Shown here: piece by piece, positions 17,301 through 25,754 of the stretch
Position numbering within the stretch: position 1 is the stretch's first letter
Layout of the letters: each line of letters opens with the position of its first letter
Assembly: GCA_037444075.1 (NCBI GenBank)
Contig: JBBIND010000006.1
Coordinates: 32,204-96,203 of the forward strand
Reading direction: 5' to 3'
Length of the DNA: 64,000 bases
DNA from: JBBIND01 sp037444075
Lineage (GTDB): Bacteria > Acidobacteriota > Terriglobia > Bryobacterales > Bryobacteraceae
Notes under the pieces: generated by a model
What the model saw: only the letters and a program-made list of their open reading frames with translations
Databases searched by the model: none
What the model was told of the DNA's origin: nothing
Position numbers and translations under genes: made by a program

Positions 17301-17794
17301 TCATCCGTCGGCTGCACGCCGGGCACGATGCGCGCTACCAGATACGGGTTTCGGCCGTTCAACGGGAGATTGATAATCTTCATCTGGTCCACTACTTCGC
17401 CGACCGAAGCCGTCGATGTTTCGAGCAAGGGCGACTCAGCCCGCACCTGCACCGTCTCGGTCACCACGCCCGGCTCGAGCAGGACGTCGACCTGAATGCG
17501 GTCCTGCACCTGCACCTCAATCCCCTCGCGCACGAAGGACTTGAACCCCTGCATCTGGGCCGAAACCCGGTAGGTTCCCGGAATGAGGAAGGGAGCCGTG
17601 TAGTTGCCGTTGGAAGTGGACGTTGCACGCACGGAGACGTTCGTGCTCGTGTTGGTGATGGTGACGGGCACGTTGGGGACCACCGCACCGCTGGCGTCCA
17701 GAACGCGTCCGAGGATCGTGCCGCGAAATTCCTGGCCGTAAAGACCGGCTATGGCCAGAAAGAGTAGCAATAACCCTATCTTTTGTAACCTCAT
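14363..17794 (-). CDS. TonB-dependent receptor, Oar-like, with carboxypeptidase-regulatory domain
   Basis: 1143 residues. Signal peptide (KIGLLLLFLAIAGLYGQ), then a CarboxypepD_reg-like Ig domain (FRGTILGRVLDASGAVVPNV to GIEVQVQDRIQVDV), a plug region with INLPLNGRNPYLVARIVPGV and VLLDGIPNVDAGN, and a large barrel with NTFDAEFGRAAGGVVNVTVK and LFVRLSISRRPRLG. This architecture is an expanded acidobacterial outer-membrane family; the substrate is unknown. ATG 17794 is chosen for the signal peptide, with AGGGG upstream. It follows a Gfo/Idh and isomerase pair on the same strand, suggesting a sugar-related substrate. Confidence 0.88.
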   Translation of the reverse strand: MRLQKIGLLLLFLAIAGLYGQEFRGTILGRVLDASGAVVPNVPVTITNTSTNVSVRATSTSNGNYTAPFLIPGTYRVSAQMQGFKSFVREGIEVQVQDRIQVDVLLEPGVVTETVQVRAESPLLETSTASVGEVVDQMKIINLPLNGRNPYLVARIVPGVQPTDERSFARPFDNGATSNISMGGNPNGSNDVLLDGIPNVDAGNTVAFIPSVEAVQEMKVQTNTFDAEFGRAAGGVVNVTVKSGTNSFRGSLHEFWRNDILEANNFFNNRAGQGKPIQRFHMFGANLGGPVYLPKLYDGRNRTFVFGSWESIRQSDPTSLVATVPTVAQRDGDFSQTYDGRGRFLPVFDPFSTRGVPDRPGNFVRDQFPGNRIPRSRMDPVALNILQYYGKPNQPGLPLSGEDNFFWSGSSPDDYDAFITRVDHTISDAQRLFVRLSISRRPRLGDDDIFETIATQSRFLDRLSRGAALDYVNTLSPSLLLNIRYGLVRYGNITEYRPKDFRLSSLGFPESLSRLVMQEIFPAISMSGVVGVGRSGMSESLDDVHTLQGSMTRIGARHNLKWGGDIRVYRDLGLSVGTASGSYSFNPAFTRGPDPVRDTVSGHSVASFLLGTPASGSIPTNVGPAFQNVYYALYLQDDVRLSPKLTFNLGLRWEYEAPRTERFNQMTRGFAFDTPSPLQGKVPGYTLWGGLTYAGAGGQPRGQTDPDRLNFAPRFGIAYQLAPKLVLRTGYGIFFAGTSDSGAGTAASPGFSVSTPMVSSLDGVTPQDRLSNPFPTGLLSPIGASQGLSTLLGQSVSFVDVERPVTYTQQYSFGLQYELARNLVVETTYVGNRGLRLLNSDLQLNQITDETRALKDALLVRVANPFVGHITTGSLASATTTRGQLLRPYPQYTGVSMRSPVIGSATYHAFQMKVEKRFARGISVLGSYTNAKLLDDIGSRQSHHNLKAERSISTINRPQRLVISGIYEFPVGPGRRYRGGDVAVIRKLIEGWQLDWITTFQGGRPLAVTSSVNNTNSFGGGQRPSSTGRSAELSGRITDRLDRYFDILQFVDTPAFEFGNLSRTLADVRGPGQSNFDVSLIKNTSIKESLRLQFRAEAFNLFNTPQFDIPGTSFGTGSFGRINAVAHRANPARQIMLAMKLLW

Positions 17795-17810
17795 TGTAAC
17801 CCCTGCAAAC

Positions 17811-17839
17811 TTCGTATTCGCATTCACCAGTGCTGTCAA
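17811..17839 (-). promoter_or_regulatory. Candidate promoter of the TonB-dependent receptor
   Basis: On the minus strand TTGACA (17834-17839) is followed after 17 nt by TACGAA (17811-17816): a perfect -35 with a weak -10, 16 nt before the ATG. A 7-bp inverted repeat CGAAGAT-CAGC-ATCTTCG (17865-17882) lies 25 bp upstream of the -35 and could be an operator. Confidence 0.45.
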
Positions 17840-17972
17840 TTCAGGATGCGAAGGTGTTGTTTCACGAAGATCAGCATCTTCGCGTTTCAACCCGCGCCAC
17901 TAAGCGTGCCCCGCTCGAGCTGATGCACCGGGCGGGGCCTGATTGCTTTTGGCCGGCAGCCGGTCTTGCCGG

Positions 17973-19082
17973 CTACACGTCGACGCCCAGTTCGCTCCAG
18001 GTGACCACCCTCTCTTTGACCATGGCTTCATGGCCAAGGATGGAGGTCAGCGCGGCTGTGGCTCCCACCGTCACATCAGCGGGATTGGGGGCGCCGCTGC
18101 GTATGCACTCGTAGAACGCGACTGTGTGGGCGTGCGGATTCTCTTTTTCCTTTTCCGCCAGCACAACCGGGGCGCCTCCGGAGCCCAGCGGGTGCATGGT
18201 GGGATTGGACAGCAGGTCGACGGCGCCCTTCGTGCCGTAGACATAGATGTACTGCCCGCCGCTGGGCATGGAACGAGGATGGAACACGTTCTGCGTAAAG
18301 GACAGCTTCACCCCGTTCGCATATTCGTAGGTGAGGCTGCCGCAATCGAAGATAGTGCGTCCCGGCGGGTCGTTCTTGTACAGCATGATTCCGCCGAATC
18401 CGCATGCCCTTACAGGCCGCTGACCGACCGCCCAGTTGCAGGCATCGAGGTTGTGTACGGATTGCTCGATGAGGTATCCGCCCGATTGGGTCACGTCGAA
18501 GTACCAGTCACCGGAAGTCCCGTCGTGGGCCAGGTCCGCCGTCGCGTGCCGCTGTGCCTTGACCATGATGACGTCGCCGATGACTCCGTCGCGGATCTTC
18601 CGCACGGCCTCTCCCATCTGCTTGTAGGAGCGCATTTGCTGGCCCGCCACAAACACGCGGTTGGAGGCGCGAGCCGCCGCTACCAGCGCGCGCACCTGTT
18701 CCGCAGTGGCGCCGATGGGCTTTTCGCAATAAACGTGCTTGCCCGCCTGAAGCGCGGCGATGGCCATTTCCGCGTGCAAGTGCGGCGGGGTGGCAATGTA
18801 TACGGCGTCTACATCCTTGAGATCGATGATTCTGCGCCAATCCGCAAAAGTGGCTGGGTTGTCCCGGACCGCAGCCGTGGCAGCCTTATCCAGGCGGTCC
18901 GGCTTGTTGTCGCACAGCGCGACGACCTTGGCGGCGGGCTGCTCCAGGATTCCCCGCATAAGGTAAGCGCCGCGATTGCCGGTGCCGATGACGGCGGTTC
19001 GAATGATATCGCCGGATTGAGCCGATGCCAGCCCCGCCGCGGCGGAGGCACCGAAAAGGAATTGTCTGCGATTAACATTCAT
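17973..19082 (-). CDS. Tat-exported Gfo/Idh/MocA-family oxidoreductase
   Basis: 369 residues. Twin-arginine leader (NRRQFLFGASAAAGLASAQ) then a Rossmann fold with IIRTAVIGTGNRGAYLMRGI. The family EKP motif is present in HVYCEKPIGATAEQVRALVA, and a Gfo/Idh C-terminal domain follows (GDWYFDVTQSGGYLIEQSVH with HNLDACNW). These enzymes oxidise or reduce sugars and cyclitols with NAD(P). A Tat leader implies periplasmic work with a folded, cofactor-loaded enzyme. Twelve nt after the TIM-barrel gene on the same strand, so likely one operon. Substrate unknown. Confidence 0.88.
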   Translation of the reverse strand: MNVNRRQFLFGASAAAGLASAQSGDIIRTAVIGTGNRGAYLMRGILEQPAAKVVALCDNKPDRLDKAATAAVRDNPATFADWRRIIDLKDVDAVYIATPPHLHAEMAIAALQAGKHVYCEKPIGATAEQVRALVAAARASNRVFVAGQQMRSYKQMGEAVRKIRDGVIGDVIMVKAQRHATADLAHDGTSGDWYFDVTQSGGYLIEQSVHNLDACNWAVGQRPVRACGFGGIMLYKNDPPGRTIFDCGSLTYEYANGVKLSFTQNVFHPRSMPSGGQYIYVYGTKGAVDLLSNPTMHPLGSGGAPVVLAEKEKENPHAHTVAFYECIRSGAPNPADVTVGATAALTSILGHEAMVKERVVTWSELGVDV

Positions 19083-19094
19083 GATGACCTCTTA

Positions 19095-19994
19095 TCAGCT
19101 CTTCTCAGAAAGATAGTGCTCAAGCCCGCCGATAACCGACTCCAGGTACTCCCGGGCCCGGCGCGCCAACGCGTCGACGCCTTCCGGCACGGCCGGCCTC
19201 GGCTTCAGCGGTTCAAAAATATTCTCGCAGGCGAGCGGCATGACGAGTCCTGTCCGCATCACGGGCGTGAGCAGCTTGTAGTGATCGATTTCGCCGAAGC
19301 CAGGGCCGCAATCCTCGTCCTTCGGCGTGTTGCGGTGGTCCTTGATGGCAAAGGCGCGGATGTCCTGCCAGCACGTTTGTATGTCGGCAATCGGATCCTG
19401 ATTCTCGTAATCGAGCACGTTGCCGGCATCGTAGCACATGCGCACGGAAGGCTCTCCGACCTCCGCCAGAATGCGCGCGCACATCTGTCCCGTGGCCGTG
19501 TTTCCGCCGTGCTGCTTGATGAGCACGGTGACACCGGCGGCTTGCGCGGACGGCGCGATGCGCTTCAGCACGGCGATCACGGATTCGTACTGCCCCGGAG
19601 CCGTCTTGCCGAACGTCAGCAGAAAGGGTATCCGGGCGGCCGCCGCCTGCTCGACGCGGCGCAGGTGGGCGTCAGCCGCCACGGGCGCTTCCAGGTGAAC
19701 GGTGGAGAACATCATCACCGGCTCCAACTCGAGTTCGCGGCAGCGGTCCGCCAACCGCGCCGCATCCGAAGGAGGCGCCTCGACGGGAAGCAAGGGACGC
19801 GGCTTTCCAGTAGCGTCGCGATGATTGACGCCCCAGGCCACGTAACGGTATCCGGCGCCCCGGATGCCCGACAGAGCGCGCTCCAGAGGGAAGGCCGAGT
19901 AGGGCAGCGTCATGCAGGCTAGTTGAAATCGGGTGGGCCGCCCTGCCTGGTACAGGGCGGTTGTCAGGCTCGCCAGGAATTCGCGCCGGAGCAT
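19095..19994 (-). CDS. Sugar phosphate isomerase/epimerase-like TIM barrel
   Basis: 299 residues of the xylose-isomerase-like/AP-endonuclease-2 TIM-barrel superfamily. Candidate metal ligands are seen in CYDAGNVLDYEN, AIKDHRNTPKDEDCG, FGEIDH and PLACENIFEP. The N-terminus MLRREFLASLTTALYQAG retains a Tat-like RREFL but a short hydrophobic stretch, so export is uncertain. A near-perfect Shine-Dalgarno (AAGGAGG) precedes ATG 19994. It pairs with the Gfo/Idh gene, a common arrangement for oxidising and then isomerising or cleaving sugars or inositols. Confidence 0.8.
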   Translation of the reverse strand: MLRREFLASLTTALYQAGRPTRFQLACMTLPYSAFPLERALSGIRGAGYRYVAWGVNHRDATGKPRPLLPVEAPPSDAARLADRCRELELEPVMMFSTVHLEAPVAADAHLRRVEQAAAARIPFLLTFGKTAPGQYESVIAVLKRIAPSAQAAGVTVLIKQHGGNTATGQMCARILAEVGEPSVRMCYDAGNVLDYENQDPIADIQTCWQDIRAFAIKDHRNTPKDEDCGPGFGEIDHYKLLTPVMRTGLVMPLACENIFEPLKPRPAVPEGVDALARRAREYLESVIGGLEHYLSEKS

Positions 19995-20118
19995 CGTCTT
20001 TCCTCCTTGAACAGGCAGGCTCTAAAGGCCGCCTGGGATCTCATGCCTGCTGACAAGTATGCAACCTTTTGCCCGCGTCCGGACATGCCGCGGAGTGGGA
20101 CTCAACCGCCTGCACGTG

Positions 20119-20146
20119 GGCTTCACGCAGAAAGTGCCGTGAAGCC
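20119..20146 (-). terminator. Hairpin downstream of the PHP metallohydrolase gene
   Basis: A perfect 9-bp stem GGCTTCACG/CGTGAAGCC with a 10-nt loop, 42 nt after the hydrolase stop. No T-tract. It separates this gene from the TIM-barrel gene in the 194-nt gap. Confidence 0.4.
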
Positions 20147-20188
20147 GGCGCTCTTGAAGCACTGAACGGCCCCCTGAGCCGAACACCC

Positions 20189-22831
20189 TTAGGAATGCGG
20201 CGCGAAAGCGTGATCGTGGTCATGCCCGCGCCGGTGCAATTCGTTGTGCAGGGTCCGGTGAGCCGAGACGAGCTTCATTCGAATTCGCTTGTACACTTCG
20301 TCCTCGGCCCGCGTGCCCACGGTGTCAATATATGCCAGCGCGCCTTCGATCTGATCCAGCATGGTGAGAGCATCCGCGGCGGAGAAGAACTCGGTGCCCT
20401 CCACGCGGATCATCACCGGAGAGCTGTGCGCGGCGATGATCTCGGGCCTATCCGCATAGTTACCCCGCACCATCAAAGCCACCCACGAGCTTCTGTCAAT
20501 TTTGGTGGACCAATGGCCGGCATCCCGGTCCGGCTTAACGCTGCGGCTTTCACGGACCTCGCCATTGACCACCAACTCCACTTTGCTCATGGGCACGGTG
20601 ACGCTGGCAAGTTCCCAGGTGATGTCGACCGTACCCCCACCCGCCTTCATCTCCATCCTTGCGCCGGCGGGTCGGCCCGCCACGGAGAACTCCATCAGCG
20701 GCCCATACGACACGAAAGTGTGACCGGCTCTCACGGCTTCCTTCCAGGCGTCGTAGGTGAACTCCCGGTTCGGAGGAATCAGGGCATAGGTTCGCACCGC
20801 TCCCACGGGGGTGGAAGCCGCCATCTTGTCGGTCCCTCCGACGGCCGCCACGAAGTAACCGCAATTGAGGTAGCGGTAATAGTCGGACAGAGAGTACGGG
20901 TCGATTCCGCCGTAGAGATTCCCCCAGGAGGTCATCTCCACGCCATCGATGGAGCCGGTGATCAAGTCCGCGGCGTTCTCGCAGCGGGGATTGGGGAAAT
21001 GCGGGAGCACCACCAGACCACCCTGCTGTTTGCAGCGCTCAGCCCACTCCATCAGCAACACGCCAATGGGATCGCCGAGAGCCGCTTCGTCAGGGCCGCC
21101 CACGCACATCGGCGCGATGATGTTGCCGTTGTAACCCAGCAGGGAGATGTGCCCCAAGACGTGCTGCCGGTTTTCGGTGCCAACCCGGACCAGCCACTCC
21201 CCATCTCCGCCCGCCTGCTTTGAACCGAACGTGGTCTTGCCATCGAAGTCCCCCACGTTGGTCATCAGTTCTCCCCACTGACTGGCCAACAGGTTCACGA
21301 CGTTGACGCCTTCAGCGGCTCCCTCGAGTTGCGCCGTGGACGGTGAGAGGAAATGCACGTGCGTATCCGCCGTCACCCAGCCGCGTTCCCGCCAGGGGAG
21401 CACTTTTTCGATGGTGACCTCAATCGTCTCTGTTGCGCGTGTCACCCGGACGACTCTGCGGACGGGCTTGATCTCAAACCCCTTGCTGATCTCCAGGTAG
21501 ACATTTCCCAGCGGCAGATCGATCACGGTTTCGCCGGAGATGTACGTGCAACGGTGCCGCCCCTGATGCTGGAACTCGGGAGCGTAGTCCTCAAACCAGG
21601 CGCTGTTCGGCTGCCGGTGCCGGTCGACGGGCGCCAGGTACTCGCCGCTTTCGCCGTGGACGTGCAGCTTGACGGGCACCTGCTTGCCGCTTCTGGCCTC
21701 GAGCACGCTGATTCGGACCCGCTGCGTGGCGGGCGCCACGGGCGCCATGCGACTGCCGCCGGCTTGTTCGAGTTCGGTGACAGGGATCTGTGTGCCGTCC
21801 CACAAGTGGAACCGGGCGTCCGGGTGGGCCGTGTATTCAACCAGGACTTCGCTCGCGGAAAGCTGGGGCACCTGGTTGTTGTAGGTGGCAGCCCAATCGC
21901 TTGCCGGGTAGATGTTCCTGGGGCTCGCCGAGATCACCTGCCCCATGTCTAGCTGGACTTGAGGCCAACGCCCGAGCCGGTCCACTTTGTAGTCGAACAT
22001 GAAGCTCTCTGGAAGCCTCAGAATGGCCTTACGGCGAGGGGCCCAGCGGAGAGGCTCCGCGGATGCCGGACCTGCGGAGACGGCTGAGATCACCACGCCG
22101 CTCTGCTTGGGCTCCCATCGCAGCGCTGAAATCTCCTTTTCGGGATGCGGGTTTCGCCAGGCCCATAGCCAGTTCACCCATGGCCCCCGGTCCGCGGACC
22201 GGACCCTTGTCTCGCCCTGACCCCAGCCGAGACCACCGCCTACGTCGACCAGGATGGAGGGTTGTTCGTTCACGGGCCGCACCGGATGCATCTTGGTGTG
22301 CGCCACAGCCTGGAAACAGTTCTCTCCCCAGATGGCCCTGAACATGCCTATCTGGTGCCGCCTGCGGATAGCCTGCCGCGCCTCCGTTCCATCTGCGTAC
22401 ACGATGACGTAGTCGGCGACGTGCTCTGACAGGCGTCCTTCGCCGGGCATGGGCCGGGCAAAACCGCGCGCGTCGCGTTCCAGCGGCTTCAAGTCCGTCG
22501 TGTGCTGGAAAACGAGCCACTCGGCTTTCAAGCCCGGCGCCGGCTGCGTAACAGTCTGATCCCGCAGAAGCACGGGCTGCTCGATGTGGAACGGGATGCC
22601 CCATCCGACACAGGACCCTTGCGGCGCTTGTGCAGCCGCCTTTGCCATTGTCTCCGAGACTCCGGCACCAGCCAACTCCTCAAAAGTGACATTTCCTTTG
22701 AGGGGAACCGGCGAGAAGCGCGGAGACGATGGCCCGTCATGAAACGGGCGTCCTGCGTATGCGGTTGCCATAGCTGCCGCGGCCGAACCTGCTGCCGATG
22801 ATTCCAGGAATTCTCTTCTAGACATTGTCAT
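20189..22831 (-). CDS. Tat-exported CehA/McbA-type PHP metallohydrolase
   Basis: 880 residues. Tat leader (MTMSRREFLESSAAGSAAAA), a long N-terminal beta-rich region, then a PHP-type metal-dependent hydrolase domain from about residue 500: RGWVTADTHVHFLSPSTAQ supplies the HxH ligands, with GHISLLGYNGNI, VVLPHFPNPRCENAADLI and VAAVGGTDKMAAS as later landmarks. CehA-like enzymes hydrolyse esters and phosphoesters; the substrate here is unknown. ATG 22831 is preceded by GGGAGAGG. The C-terminal ~150 residues include an immunoglobulin-like block and TEFFSAADALTMLDQIEGAL. It is the first gene of the minus-strand sugar cluster. Confidence 0.75.
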   Translation of the reverse strand: MTMSRREFLESSAAGSAAAAMATAYAGRPFHDGPSSPRFSPVPLKGNVTFEELAGAGVSETMAKAAAQAPQGSCVGWGIPFHIEQPVLLRDQTVTQPAPGLKAEWLVFQHTTDLKPLERDARGFARPMPGEGRLSEHVADYVIVYADGTEARQAIRRRHQIGMFRAIWGENCFQAVAHTKMHPVRPVNEQPSILVDVGGGLGWGQGETRVRSADRGPWVNWLWAWRNPHPEKEISALRWEPKQSGVVISAVSAGPASAEPLRWAPRRKAILRLPESFMFDYKVDRLGRWPQVQLDMGQVISASPRNIYPASDWAATYNNQVPQLSASEVLVEYTAHPDARFHLWDGTQIPVTELEQAGGSRMAPVAPATQRVRISVLEARSGKQVPVKLHVHGESGEYLAPVDRHRQPNSAWFEDYAPEFQHQGRHRCTYISGETVIDLPLGNVYLEISKGFEIKPVRRVVRVTRATETIEVTIEKVLPWRERGWVTADTHVHFLSPSTAQLEGAAEGVNVVNLLASQWGELMTNVGDFDGKTTFGSKQAGGDGEWLVRVGTENRQHVLGHISLLGYNGNIIAPMCVGGPDEAALGDPIGVLLMEWAERCKQQGGLVVLPHFPNPRCENAADLITGSIDGVEMTSWGNLYGGIDPYSLSDYYRYLNCGYFVAAVGGTDKMAASTPVGAVRTYALIPPNREFTYDAWKEAVRAGHTFVSYGPLMEFSVAGRPAGARMEMKAGGGTVDITWELASVTVPMSKVELVVNGEVRESRSVKPDRDAGHWSTKIDRSSWVALMVRGNYADRPEIIAAHSSPVMIRVEGTEFFSAADALTMLDQIEGALAYIDTVGTRAEDEVYKRIRMKLVSAHRTLHNELHRRGHDHDHAFAPHS

Positions 22832-23056
22832 GATGACCTCTCCCGAGGGGCACTCGCGCCCCTGCGGACCTGCGGCTTGGACTTGTTGACCGCGCCCATT
22901 GGCGAGGCGCCGCGCTGAGCCGGCGCCGGGGCAGCCAACGACATTTCCACCTCGTGCGTGGCGGAGCTGATAAGGGCCACCGCCACGCTGAAATCGCCGG
23001 TTCCCGCCAGACGTCGATGCGGGGCGCATTGTGGCGGAAGGACTTGCCCAGAACGT

Positions 23057-23662
23057 CTAGAGCAGCAGGGAGAAGCCCGCCGAGATCTCCATTTGCCTCA
23101 ACATCCCCGAAACGTTCGGCAGGTCGAACGGCTTGCCGGTAACGTACTCGCGGAGGTCGAACCGGATGCCGAGAGTCGGCGTAATGCGGACCTTGATGCC
23201 TCCACCGTAGTTGAAACCGAACTTCGTGTTGCCGCTACCCTCGGTCACAGAGGCGCCCGGCGGAACGAAATTGCTGAAGTGTCCGCCGCCAGTCACGAAC
23301 GGGCGGACAGGGTTGCCTTCGGGCGTGGCGTAGGCCAGGAAATTGTAGAAGCCCTGATGGATGGCCATGCCGTCTTGTTGAGGCGGCGTGGTTTCGAACC
23401 GCAACTGCGTCCGGTTGTAGGCGTAGCCGAATTCACTACCGAGGAAACGGTAGTTGTTCACCGTCAGGCGGAAACCGAACCGCCATCCGTCAGCCAAAGA
23501 GACGTCCAAGCCGCGTGCGCCGGGCGTAGTGGCAGTGACAATCTGCCCGATGTTCTTGCTGGCGAGCCGGGAGGCGCCTCCGTGGAGGCCAATTTCAGCC
23601 ACTTGCGCGAAGGCAGTAGCGGCAAAACCGAACAGAAGCAGGGTAGTGATGATAGTCTTCAT
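23057..23662 (-). CDS. Small outer-membrane beta-barrel protein
   Basis: 201 residues with a clean signal peptide (MKTIITTLLLFGFAATAFAQ) and alternating amphipathic strands such as GWRFGFRLTVNNYRFLGSEF, TKFGFNYGGGIKVRITPTLG and IRFDLREYVTGKPFD, ending MEISAGFSLLL. This is the 8-stranded OmpA/OprF-like barrel type. Function unknown. It starts 13 nt after lutC with AAGGACC upstream, so it is probably the last gene of the lactate operon. Confidence 0.78.
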   Translation of the reverse strand: MKTIITTLLLFGFAATAFAQVAEIGLHGGASRLASKNIGQIVTATTPGARGLDVSLADGWRFGFRLTVNNYRFLGSEFGYAYNRTQLRFETTPPQQDGMAIHQGFYNFLAYATPEGNPVRPFVTGGGHFSNFVPPGASVTEGSGNTKFGFNYGGGIKVRITPTLGIRFDLREYVTGKPFDLPNVSGMLRQMEISAGFSLLL

Positions 23663-23675
23663 GCACCGTAGGTCC

Positions 23676-24308
23676 TTAAACCAAGACTACATGAATTTCG
23701 CCCGGCCCGTGCACGCCGCGCACCAGAATCTGTTCGATATCCGCGGTGCGGCTGGGCCCGGTGATCAGCACCATGGCGCTGGTTGCGGCTGCGGGATCAG
23801 GCAAAACGGTGAACAACTCATCAAGTCCTGTCAGCAGGTTCGCGGCTGACACCACGGCCAGGTGAACCGGAGGCAGCAGCGAAATCATGCGGGCCTCGCG
23901 GGGGGAGCTGAGCATAACCAGCGTCCCCGTGTCCGCCAGCGCATAATCCGCGCTGGTAATCCCGAGACCTGCTCGGGCACAGGCAGCGCGCAGTGCTCGG
24001 CGCTCCGTAATGCCGGTTTCGACCCCGGGCAACTGCGTGATGCCGCAATCGGCCAGCAGCGGAGCCGGCGACGCGATGGCGCCGGTTTCGGGGATGAGGG
24101 CGGCGGCATAAGCTCTGGCCGCCTCGGGCGTGGGGGCGCGGTGGAATTTGCCTGCCAGGCTCTCAATCGCCTGGGCGAACATCTGAATGCGAGCCTGCAT
24201 ATCCACACCCGGAATCTGCAAGAGCGGCGCGGGAGCCTCCGCGCAGGGCTGACCGGCACTCCGTCCGGTGGCCGTGCGAATGCGGTGCAGGACGTGATCG
24301 CGAGACAT
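23676..24308 (-). CDS. lutC: LutC-like LUD-domain protein
   Basis: 210 residues of the LUD family. Landmarks: PETGAIASPAPLLADCGITQ, the ALADTGTLVMLSSPREARMI motif and the C-terminal LITGPSRTADIEQILVRGVH-type signature (GPSRTADIEQ). Subunit of the LutABC lactate oxidation complex. ATG 24308 overlaps the lutB stop by one base (TGATG); upstream in-frame sequence is antisense shadow and was discarded. Confidence 0.88.
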   Translation of the reverse strand: MSRDHVLHRIRTATGRSAGQPCAEAPAPLLQIPGVDMQARIQMFAQAIESLAGKFHRAPTPEAARAYAAALIPETGAIASPAPLLADCGITQLPGVETGITERRALRAACARAGLGITSADYALADTGTLVMLSSPREARMISLLPPVHLAVVSAANLLTGLDELFTVLPDPAAATSAMVLITGPSRTADIEQILVRGVHGPGEIHVVLV

Positions 24309-25744
24309 CAGTCCCCCTTCCCGGACTTCAGCCGGGCTCGCCACATGGCACGGAAACTGCGTCCCGGGGGAGGCGGCAGATCCCGGCCGGCGCTCCAGGC
24401 TCGCAGCGGTCCGAAGTTCATCAGCCAGGGGGCGCTGCGCATCCAACCTGCGCCCTCGCGGTCCCGGGAAAGCATGGAGATCATCAAGCCCGCCATCTCA
24501 TACAGGCGCGGACGGCACATGAGCCAGGCCCAGAAACGGAAAGCGAGGCGTTCCCAACGTCCGTGGACTCCGCCAACCTCGGCTTTGACCGTCTCCTGCC
24601 GCAGCTTAAGCAGCGCTCCGGGCAGGTCGATCTTGACGGGGCAAACCTCGGCGCAAGCTCCGCACAGGCTCGAGGCATAGGGCAGCCACGGCTCCTCATG
24701 GATGCCCATGAAATGCGGCGTGATCACAGCTCCGATGGGGCCGGAGTACACCCAAGGGTAGTGGTGGCCGCCGATTTTGCGATACACCGGGCAATGGTTC
24801 AGACAGGCGCCGCAACGGATGCAGTACAGAGCCTCCCGCTTGTTGCGGTCAGCCAGCAGCTTCGTCCTGCCGTTGTCGAGCAGGACGAGATGCAACTCGT
24901 CCGGACCATCCAACTCACCGGCGCGGCGCGGACCGGAAAGATAGGAGGTGTAGACGGTCAGTGGCTGTCCGGTGGCGCTGCGCCCCAGCAGTTTCAGAAA
25001 CACCGCCAGGTCCTGCGCCCGGGGAATGACCTTCTCGATGCCCGCAATGGCCACGTGGACGCGTGGAGCCGAACTGCTCAACCGCGCGTTCCCTTCGTTC
25101 TCCACGAGCACAATGGCGCCCGATTCGGCTACGAGGAAATTGGCGCCGGTCACGCCGATGTCCGCGGCCAGGAACTTCTCCCGCAGCACGCGCCGGGCAA
25201 TCTTGGTCTGCTTTTCCGGCAGGTTCTCGCGTTCGACGTTCAGCGTGCGTGTGAACAAATCCGCCACGTCGTAACGCGTCTTGTGCAGCGCCGGAGCCAC
25301 GATGTGGTAAGGGCGCTCTCGGGCCAGTTGGACGATGAACTCCCCCAGGTCGGTCTCCACCACTTCCAGCCGCGCGTCTTCCAGCAGGCCGTTCAGGTGG
25401 ATCTCTTCGGTCGTCATCGACTTCGATTTCACCACCAGGCGCGCTTCCTTTTCCTTGGCCAGACCGGCCAGGTAATCCGCCACCTCGCCCCCGCCGCGAG
25501 CGTAAACAACCTTCGCCCCGCGCGCTGTCAGATTGGCTTCCAGGCGTTCGAGATAGTGGTCCAGGTTTTCCAGCGTATGTTGCTTGACCAGGCGAGCCTG
25601 TTCGCGCCAGCTCTCGAACACCGCCGGCGCGGGAAGCGCGCTTCTGCGCTTCTCAACCAGGCGTCCGGTGGCCGAGTAGATGGCCTCCTGGAGGGCTGCG
25701 TTCCCAATGGTCTTTGAGAAGTTCCGGTCTAGTGAGGGGTCCAT
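24308..25744 (-). CDS. lutB: LutB-like iron-sulfur lactate oxidation protein
   Basis: 478 residues. An N-terminal LUD domain (LVVKSKSMTTEEIHLNGLLE, GVTGANFLVAESGAIVLVEN) is followed by a two-cluster ferredoxin domain: CIRCGACLNHCPVY and CGACAEVCPVKIDLPG, about residues 307-378. In the family this protein links lactate oxidation to electron transfer. It lies 10 nt after lutA and is coupled to lutC. The last ~80 residues (RFWAWLMCRPRLYEMAG) follow the usual DUF3390-like tail. Confidence 0.92.
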   Translation of the reverse strand: MDPSLDRNFSKTIGNAALQEAIYSATGRLVEKRRSALPAPAVFESWREQARLVKQHTLENLDHYLERLEANLTARGAKVVYARGGGEVADYLAGLAKEKEARLVVKSKSMTTEEIHLNGLLEDARLEVVETDLGEFIVQLARERPYHIVAPALHKTRYDVADLFTRTLNVERENLPEKQTKIARRVLREKFLAADIGVTGANFLVAESGAIVLVENEGNARLSSSAPRVHVAIAGIEKVIPRAQDLAVFLKLLGRSATGQPLTVYTSYLSGPRRAGELDGPDELHLVLLDNGRTKLLADRNKREALYCIRCGACLNHCPVYRKIGGHHYPWVYSGPIGAVITPHFMGIHEEPWLPYASSLCGACAEVCPVKIDLPGALLKLRQETVKAEVGGVHGRWERLAFRFWAWLMCRPRLYEMAGLMISMLSRDREGAGWMRSAPWLMNFGPLRAWSAGRDLPPPPGRSFRAMWRARLKSGKGD

Positions 25745-25754
25745 GGACTTGGGA

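Noticed and set aside
19128..19135. GCCGATAA as a third FliA promoter
   Set aside because: Lies inside the 3' end of the TIM-barrel gene, lacks the GGCTG context and has no flagellar gene downstream.
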